From JAYZBC01 sp036339375 (GTDB lineage: Bacteria > Pseudomonadota > Alphaproteobacteria > MPNO01 > UBA2964), in NCBI GenBank assembly GCA_036339375.1, contig JAYZBC010000023.1, positions 1-58,466 on the forward strand: a DNA stretch of 58,466 nt, given 5' to 3'. Below the pieces are notes generated by a model. The model ran no database searches and had not been told where the DNA came from. It saw only the letters and a list, made by a program, of their open reading frames with translations. How positions within the stretch are numbered: the stretch's first letter is position 1; each line of letters starts with the position of its first letter. Below, one piece after another: positions 53,499 to 58,466 of this stretch. The position numbers were made by a program, and so were the translations under genes.

Positions 53499-55148
53499 AT
53501 GGAGGAATACATCAAAAGTAAAGTTGATCCAATCACTGTCCAGATTTTACGTAATAGGATCGGGAGTTTAATGGATGAAATGCACCATCACTTTTTTCGC
53601 TCCGGTTATTCTACTATTGTGCGCGAATCTCGTGATTTTAGTTGTGTTATTCTTGATCCTCTAGGAAGGCTGTTGGTGGCTCCCCCGATGTTCTTCCATT
53701 CTACCGCGTATCGTTATTTTGTTGGGAGAATCTTTGAATTGGCTGGTACAGGTGGTTTTATTGATGGTGATGTTTTTATATCCAATCATCCTTATGACGG
53801 GAGTATGCCACACGTTCCGGATATGGGTGTCGTTGTTCCCATCTATCATGATGATAAGTTAATAGGATTTTCTGGGTCCATTGCCCATAAAGCAGATGTG
53901 GGTGGTACTATGCCGGGTTCGACCTGGGGCCAGGCGACAGAGATTTTTCAAGAGGGTATTGTCTACCCACCAATTCGCCTCTATCGGGCAGGCGTTTTGG
54001 ATAAATCGATAGAGCGTTTGATAGCGACTAACAGTCGCCAGCCAGACCTTACTTTGGGGGATTTGCGGGGACAGGTAGCGGCGTGCTTTATTGGACGTGA
54101 TCGTCTGCGCAAAATTTGTAGTGATTGTGGAAAAATCGAACTAATTAGCTCTTTTAATGCAATGATAGAAGCAGCTGGGACAGAATTTCGTGAAGCTCTT
54201 TCAGAATTAGAAAACGGCATACAAGAAGCTGAATCCTATCTGGATAGCGACGGGATCGACTTAAACAAATCGATAAGAATGCATGTAAAGATTTGCGTTA
54301 AAGAAGGTAAAATAGAATTTGATTTTTCGGAGAGCGATTCTCAGGGTAGAGGGGCAGTTAATATTCGAAGGGCTTTGGTTGAGGCTTGCTGCTTTCAGGT
54401 GTTAATCGGTATGTTAAACCCCGTCCTCCGTTTTAGTGATGCAATTCGCGACGTGGTTTCTATCAAATTAAAGGAGGGCACGGTACTAAGCCCTCATCCT
54501 CCTGCGCCTTGTAGTTCTTATATGAAGACGTGCATGACAGTGATAGACATGTTGATCGAAGCCTTAGGGCCCTTTATTCCTCAACGGGCTGCAGCCTATA
54601 GTGGAGGCAGTGGAGGTGGTCTCACGATTGATTGGGGACCAGGAGAACGCCAACCGCGGGGTAATCAGTACGAAATTTATGGTTCAGCTTATGGTGGTTC
54701 GGCCGTACAGGATGGGGCATCAGGTGTTACAGTTCATTTGTCTAATATTTTTGTGACACCTGTAGAAATCATCGAAACAGAATTTCCCTGCCGCATAAAA
54801 AAATTCGAACTTATCCCAGGGTCTGGGGGTGATGGAAAATATCGTGGCGGTCTCGCTTTAAGAAGAGAATATGAAATGCTTCAACCGGGAATGGTTATTT
54901 TTAGAGGAGACCGAGCTGTTCGGCCCCCGTTAGGAGTTAATGGTGGAAAGCCAGGGCGCCCAAGCGGTTTCGTTTTAAATCCTGGAAAGCCTAACGAACG
55001 GGAAATGCCAATCACAACACGAATTGACCTTGAAAAAGGAGATACCATGAGAATAGAAGCGGCTGGAGGGGGCGGTTATGGTGATCCTCTTCAACGAAAG
55101 CCGGAAACCCGTGAAGTAGACGAGCGAGAGGGTTATGTCACGAGGTAA
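53499..55148 (+). CDS. hyuB: Hydantoinase/oxoprolinase subunit B
   Basis: The 549-residue partner of HyuA has family segments DPITVQILRNRIGSLMDEM near the start, SNHPYDGSMPHVPDMG near 93, and GSGGDGKYRGGLALRREYE near 450. It forms the HyuA2B2-type complex with the preceding chain. The C-terminal tail GGGGYGDPL is typical. No third subunit (as in acetone carboxylase gamma) is adjacent. The thioesterase start lies 25 bases after the stop, or overlaps it if an upstream ATG at 55135 is used. Confidence 0.92.
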   Translation: MEEYIKSKVDPITVQILRNRIGSLMDEMHHHFFRSGYSTIVRESRDFSCVILDPLGRLLVAPPMFFHSTAYRYFVGRIFELAGTGGFIDGDVFISNHPYDGSMPHVPDMGVVVPIYHDDKLIGFSGSIAHKADVGGTMPGSTWGQATEIFQEGIVYPPIRLYRAGVLDKSIERLIATNSRQPDLTLGDLRGQVAACFIGRDRLRKICSDCGKIELISSFNAMIEAAGTEFREALSELENGIQEAESYLDSDGIDLNKSIRMHVKICVKEGKIEFDFSESDSQGRGAVNIRRALVEACCFQVLIGMLNPVLRFSDAIRDVVSIKLKEGTVLSPHPPAPCSSYMKTCMTVIDMLIEALGPFIPQRAAAYSGGSGGGLTIDWGPGERQPRGNQYEIYGSAYGGSAVQDGASGVTVHLSNIFVTPVEIIETEFPCRIKKFELIPGSGGDGKYRGGLALRREYEMLQPGMVIFRGDRAVRPPLGVNGGKPGRPSGFVLNPGKPNEREMPITTRIDLEKGDTMRIEAAGGGGYGDPLQRKPETREVDEREGYVTR

Positions 55149-55173
55149 ACCGGGGTGTAAACGGAATAAAAAA

Positions 55174-55602
55174 ATGATTAAATCTGGTTACGAAAATATC
55201 CATAAAATAAGAGTTCTTTGGACCGATACAGACCCAGCTGGCATTACGTTTTACGGAAATTATTTCAAATGGATGGATGAGGCGTCTTATTATCTTTTTA
55301 AATCTGTCGGCATCCGTTGGGAGGAATGGAATGAAAAATGGAATGCCTTAGGGATACCCATATTGAGTGCGCATGCTGACTTTCGGTCACCCAGCATGTT
55401 TGGAGATGAACTTTCGGTTGTAAGCAGTGTGTCAGAATGGGGAAATAGCTCCTTTACCATTACTCACCATTTTAATAAGGGAAAGGACTTGGCAGCGGAA
55501 GGTTTTGAGAAGCGTGTTTGGTGTAAGGGTGAACCTGGTAATCCAAAATCGTTTTCTTCTTCACCTATCCCGCGATCAATTAGGGAGGCTTTAGGAGGAT
55601 AA
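55174..55602 (+). CDS. Hotdog-fold acyl-CoA thioesterase (4-hydroxybenzoyl-CoA thioesterase type)
   Basis: This 142-residue protein contains VLWTDTDPAGITFYGNYFKWMDEA, with the Asp of the DTDPAG motif near residue 22 as the expected catalytic residue. This is the pattern of 4-hydroxybenzoyl-CoA thioesterase and YbgC. It would release an aromatic or acyl acid from CoA. ATG 55174 has CGGA eight bases upstream; ATG 55135 would overlap hyuB and add a basic leader. The presence of a CoA-ester enzyme suggests that part of the island's pathway runs through CoA thioesters, though no CoA ligase is visible here. Confidence 0.88.
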   Translation: MIKSGYENIHKIRVLWTDTDPAGITFYGNYFKWMDEASYYLFKSVGIRWEEWNEKWNALGIPILSAHADFRSPSMFGDELSVVSSVSEWGNSSFTITHHFNKGKDLAAEGFEKRVWCKGEPGNPKSFSSSPIPRSIREALGG

Positions 55603-55687
55603 AAAAATCATTCTAATTGAATTTGAAAAGTTGCGACCTCTATAAGAAGCACTTAAAAAAATTAACAAAGTTCCAGAATTCTGCCTT

Positions 55688-55713
55688 GCTTAAAGCTGTT
55701 TAAGCCCATTTTT
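55688..55713 (+). terminator. Weak candidate terminator after the thioesterase gene
   Basis: A 7-bp inverted repeat (GCTTAAA / TTTAAGC, loop GCTG) at 55688-55705 is followed by CCATTTTT. The stem is AT-rich and short, and lies 86 bases after the stop, so this is only a possible Rho-independent terminator separating the plus-strand operon from the convergent UbiD gene. Confidence 0.35.
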
Positions 55714-55740
55714 AAGGCTCTTTTCTCGTCAACATAAGAT

Positions 55741-57258
55741 TTAGTCTTCAATTTCATCTAAGGAAGAAAGGGAAGGGGATTTGCCTGGTAACTCCAGTTC
55801 TTCCCAGCGTGATTTTACTTTCTCATAAATTGGTTTACGGATCATTGTACGGGCCGGAAACTCAGAAAGGTATCTGTGAGGTTTACAGGCGTCTATCATT
55901 GCTTTTGACCCGTAAAGTCGCTTTTCGGGCGGAAATTGGCTTGGATCCAGGCCCGTTGACCATGTTTTTCTTTGAATATCGATGTCGTCCACAGGATTTG
56001 CCCGGGTACTCAATGCCCATAACACCTGATTCATGTCAGCGGGATCAACATCTTCATCTACCGCTAATATCCATTTGGTAAAATAAGCACCCGCCGGACA
56101 TTGTGCTGTGGCAGACAATGTCTGGGAAACATGTCCTGCATATTGTTGTTTGATAGAAACGACCGTCATTCCCCAGCCAGAAGCAGCGGCCGGATGACAA
56201 TAAACACTTTGGATGCCGGGGATCCCAAACCTCTCAATATCATCCCAAATAGCTGCAGACCGCATGATGGCGTAATATGCGCCAATCTCACATGCTGGAT
56301 AGTCGGCCATTAAAGCCGCAGTCATAATTGGCGAGTTTCGCATATGGAGAGCTTTTACCTCTATGACAGGCTGTGCAGATTCAGGGCGTCCGTAATATCC
56401 CGTAAATTCTCCGAGAGGTCCTTCCATTGCAAGATCATCTTTAGAAACGATTCCTTCGATTACAATTTCCGCTCGTGCAGGAATTGGTAGGGAGGTAGCG
56501 ATTCCTTCTGTTAGTTCGAAGGGCGACCCCATGAGCCCGCCAATTATATCAAGTTCGGAAACATCTGGACCATAAGATTGGGCTGCCACCATGAAAGGCA
56601 CAGGATCTATTCCAAAAGCAGATACAACTTCGCAAGGTTTTTCTTTTGCCCACCAGGCCTCACGGTCTAACAAACCGTGTTTTCCCGGGGAACAATACAT
56701 ACCTACACGCCGTGGCCCGTGTAACATTTGGCGGTAACAGCCGACATTGATGCGCCCGGAATCAGGGTTTTTCGTAAATGTAATATCACCCGTTCCAATG
56801 TATTTACCCCCATCCCGTGGCCAAAATTTGGGCACTGGTAGTTTTGTTAAATCTATTTCTTCTCCCGTTAAAATTATTTCGTTAACAGGTGCTTGGTCTG
56901 GGGACACTTGAGATGGAGCGATAGTTGTTTTACTTCTTTCCCGGGTTGCAAGGATAAGTTCGTGGGTTGAAAGCCCCGGGTCCAGGCCCAAGGCTATAGC
57001 GTAACGTCTATTGCTCGCTCCTAGCATGTTACTTAAAATTTTTACACCAATTTCATCGCCTGCAAGGTTTTCAAATATAAGTGCAGGGGAATTTTCATTT
57101 TGTGCAACCATATAGGTAGCTGCAGCAAGTTCTTCTTTAACGTCCACTTGCCCATGTACTCGGTGCAAACCTCCGTCTGCTTCCACCCCGTCAAGCCATT
57201 CTCGTAAATCGTTTGGACCACGCTGATTATTAGTCACTTTTGAACTGGGGTTTTTCAC
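55741..57258 (-). CDS. UbiD-family prenylated-FMN (de)carboxylase (second copy)
   Basis: This 505-residue UbiD-family enzyme has VGCYR near 170, SPGKHG near 190 (keeping the metal-type His), EGPLGEFTGYY near 282 and STRAN near 410. It is only moderately similar to the copy at 49716 and lies on the opposite strand, divergent from the VOC and Rieske genes. It is probably a second decarboxylation step on a different substrate, or a separate pathway. prFMN supply must come from elsewhere because no UbiX is visible. Confidence 0.92.
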   Translation of the reverse strand: MKNPSSKVTNNQRGPNDLREWLDGVEADGGLHRVHGQVDVKEELAAATYMVAQNENSPALIFENLAGDEIGVKILSNMLGASNRRYAIALGLDPGLSTHELILATRERSKTTIAPSQVSPDQAPVNEIILTGEEIDLTKLPVPKFWPRDGGKYIGTGDITFTKNPDSGRINVGCYRQMLHGPRRVGMYCSPGKHGLLDREAWWAKEKPCEVVSAFGIDPVPFMVAAQSYGPDVSELDIIGGLMGSPFELTEGIATSLPIPARAEIVIEGIVSKDDLAMEGPLGEFTGYYGRPESAQPVIEVKALHMRNSPIMTAALMADYPACEIGAYYAIMRSAAIWDDIERFGIPGIQSVYCHPAAASGWGMTVVSIKQQYAGHVSQTLSATAQCPAGAYFTKWILAVDEDVDPADMNQVLWALSTRANPVDDIDIQRKTWSTGLDPSQFPPEKRLYGSKAMIDACKPHRYLSEFPARTMIRKPIYEKVKSRWEELELPGKSPSLSSLDEIED

Positions 57259-57391
57259 TGTTCCACTTTTGATTTTCCATGCATTTTATAAATTTGCCAT
57301 GAGTAAGGTCTGATAGCAAAGGTTTGGGTTGGATTAACCGCCGTTACGAGATAAATTTATGCGGTTAAAACTTTGATTTTGGAGATAAGGT

Positions 57392-57826
57392 ATGCCGATT
57401 TTAACCTGTGTTGATCATCTAAATGTTCAGGTTCCTCCCGATCGGGAAGAAGAAGCAGTGAAATTTTATAGAGATTTGGTCGGATTTAAACAGCTTAAAA
57501 AGCCTGACAATCTTGGGCCATCCGGGGGTCATTTTTGCATTTCAGAAAACCCTTGGTATGAATTACATGTTGGTGTGGCACGGGATACAAGTGCTTCCGA
57601 TATAAATTTAAAAAAAACACTCCGTAATCACTTAGCCTTCCAAGTGCAAGACTTAGAAAATTCTCGGGCCACTTTTGAGAAGAATGGTATTGAAATCATT
57701 GAAGCTGAAGCATCTTATTCCGAAAAAAGGAATTTTCACCAGGACCGCTTTTTTATAAGAGATCCTGGCGGTAATTTGCTTGAAATTATGGAAAACCGGC
57801 GTTCTTATGATGACGCATTACACTGA
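57392..57826 (+). CDS. VOC-family (glyoxalase/extradiol dioxygenase fold) protein
   Basis: The 144-residue protein has paired beta-alpha-beta-beta-beta units. CVDHLNVQVP supplies the first metal His, WYELHVGVA lies near the middle, and DPGGNLLEIME ends with the metal Glu. Single-domain VOC proteins may be lyases, epimerases or ring-cleavage enzymes. ATG 57392 is preceded by GGAG and AAGGT. It lies just upstream of the Rieske oxygenase gene on the same strand. Function unassigned. Confidence 0.85.
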   Translation: MPILTCVDHLNVQVPPDREEEAVKFYRDLVGFKQLKKPDNLGPSGGHFCISENPWYELHVGVARDTSASDINLKKTLRNHLAFQVQDLENSRATFEKNGIEIIEAEASYSEKRNFHQDRFFIRDPGGNLLEIMENRRSYDDALH

Positions 57827-57885
57827 AATTGGCGTTTTCCAAGAAACCTTGGATTAGTATCGAAAATTTAGTGGATTAAAACACC

Positions 57886-58466
57886 GTGCCCTATACCCCG
57901 TTTATCATTGACAAACCAGAAGAGATGGTTTTCCGGTTGAACCGAAGTACACTTACTGATCCCGATGTCCTGGAACGAGAACGAAAAACGATTTTCGATG
58001 CTTGTTGGATTTACTGTGGACACCAATCTGAACTTTCAGAGGCGGGTGATTTTATTACACGTAACGTTTGCGGAAGGCCGGTGATTTTTTGTAAAAATAG
58101 TGCAGGCGAAATACGTATTTTTCTAAACTCTTGTCGCCACCGGTCAGCAATGGTGTGCCGTGAGGCACGCGGAAATACCAAACGTTACAATTGTTTTTAT
58201 CATGGTTGGAGCTATAACCAGGATGGTGAATTGGTAGGGGTACCCGGCGAAGACTCGTATCCACCAAATTTCAATAAATCTAATTTTCCCCTCGCTCCAG
58301 CACCCCGAATAGATTCCTACCGGGGATTTTGGTTTATTAGCTTCAATAAAAAAATTTGCGGCTTGGAAGAATATTTAGCGGGTGCAACTGAATACATTGA
58401 CCTTGTAAATGACCAATCTCCCTCTGCCAAAATGCAGGTAATTGAAGGGACCCAAGAGTACGATAT
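57886..58466 (+). CDS. Rieske aromatic ring-hydroxylating oxygenase alpha subunit (truncated by window edge)
   Basis: The 3' part is cut off by the window edge; about 193 residues are visible. The Rieske [2Fe-2S] motif is complete: C-x-H in SCRHRS near residue 84 and C-x2-H in CFYHGW near 104. Preceding sequence matches the start of the large oxygenase subunit (PEEMVFRLNR...). The GTG at 57886 is the first start after an in-frame TAA at 57877. The catalytic mononuclear-iron domain lies beyond the edge. The reductase and beta subunit, if any, are not in view. Confidence 0.88.
   Translation, partial: MPYTPFIIDKPEEMVFRLNRSTLTDPDVLERERKTIFDACWIYCGHQSELSEAGDFITRNVCGRPVIFCKNSAGEIRIFLNSCRHRSAMVCREARGNTKRYNCFYHGWSYNQDGELVGVPGEDSYPPNFNKSNFPLAPAPRIDSYRGFWFISFNKKICGLEEYLAGATEYIDLVNDQSPSAKMQVIEGTQEYD

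Noticed and set aside
57838..57853. 6-bp hairpin (TCCAAG/CTTGGA) after the VOC gene
   Set aside because: The stem is short, there is no T-run, and the Rieske gene follows closely, so it is not a credible terminator.

Overview
The window looks like a chromosomal segment of a Gram-negative proteobacterium, most likely an uncultured marine-type alphaproteobacterium. The pointers are a RecX of the alphaproteobacterial kind, a Sat/AprBA/AprM sulfur-oxidation set with an AprM anchor, an orphan TTT (Bug-family) binding protein, and many TauD, UbiD, Rieske and CoxL-like oxidoreductases. Base composition is moderately AT-rich by eye; I did not count it. The taxonomy is inference. I found no tRNA, rRNA, CRISPR array, transposase or prophage gene.

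Layout: 1-2.1 kb holds an interrupted reading frame, a zinc-ribbon methyltransferase and the orphan C-terminus of an outer-membrane barrel. 2.3-6.6 kb is an Fe(III)/small-ligand type ABC importer (ATPase, binding protein, fused permease), followed by a lone molybdopterin-binding CoxL-type subunit (6.7-9.1 kb) and an esterase. 10.2-14.8 kb is the sulfite-oxidation module: aprM-aprB-aprA on the minus strand, divergent from sat. 15-19 kb holds a cyclic-nucleotide-type phosphodiesterase, a Bug-type binding protein and an FAD dehydrogenase. 19.4-28.2 kb holds a hydrolase, a heterodimeric ABC exporter and a tightly packed run: TauD dioxygenase, carboxymuconolactone-decarboxylase-like protein, CinA-type amidase, gentisate-dioxygenase-like cupin, RecX. 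28.2-34.7 kb holds an MFS exporter, a ThDP enzyme and a MarR-EmrA-EmrB drug or aromatic-acid efflux operon with three tandem palindromic operators.

34.8-58.5 kb is a catabolic island that runs off the right edge. It holds a CocE-type esterase, a duplicated cupin, a second carboxymuconolactone-decarboxylase-like protein, a 4,5-dihydroxyphthalate-decarboxylase-like protein, an SdhA-like flavoprotein paired with a free-standing SdhB-type [2Fe-2S] protein, a fumarylacetoacetase-family hydrolase, a TauD dioxygenase, a molybdenum enzyme closely resembling pyrogallol-phloroglucinol transhydroxylase (large and small subunits), two UbiD decarboxylases, a HyuA/HyuB pair, a hotdog thioesterase, a VOC protein and a Rieske oxygenase. 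Together these suggest decarboxylation, hydroxyl rearrangement, ring opening and hydrolysis of a (poly)hydroxylated aromatic or related compound. The substrate cannot be read from sequence.

The most noteworthy system is the transhydroxylase-like pair at 45.6-49.5 kb. Its large subunit carries an extra N-terminal domain of about 125 residues. Its small subunit appears to have lost all four ligands of exactly one [4Fe-4S] cluster.
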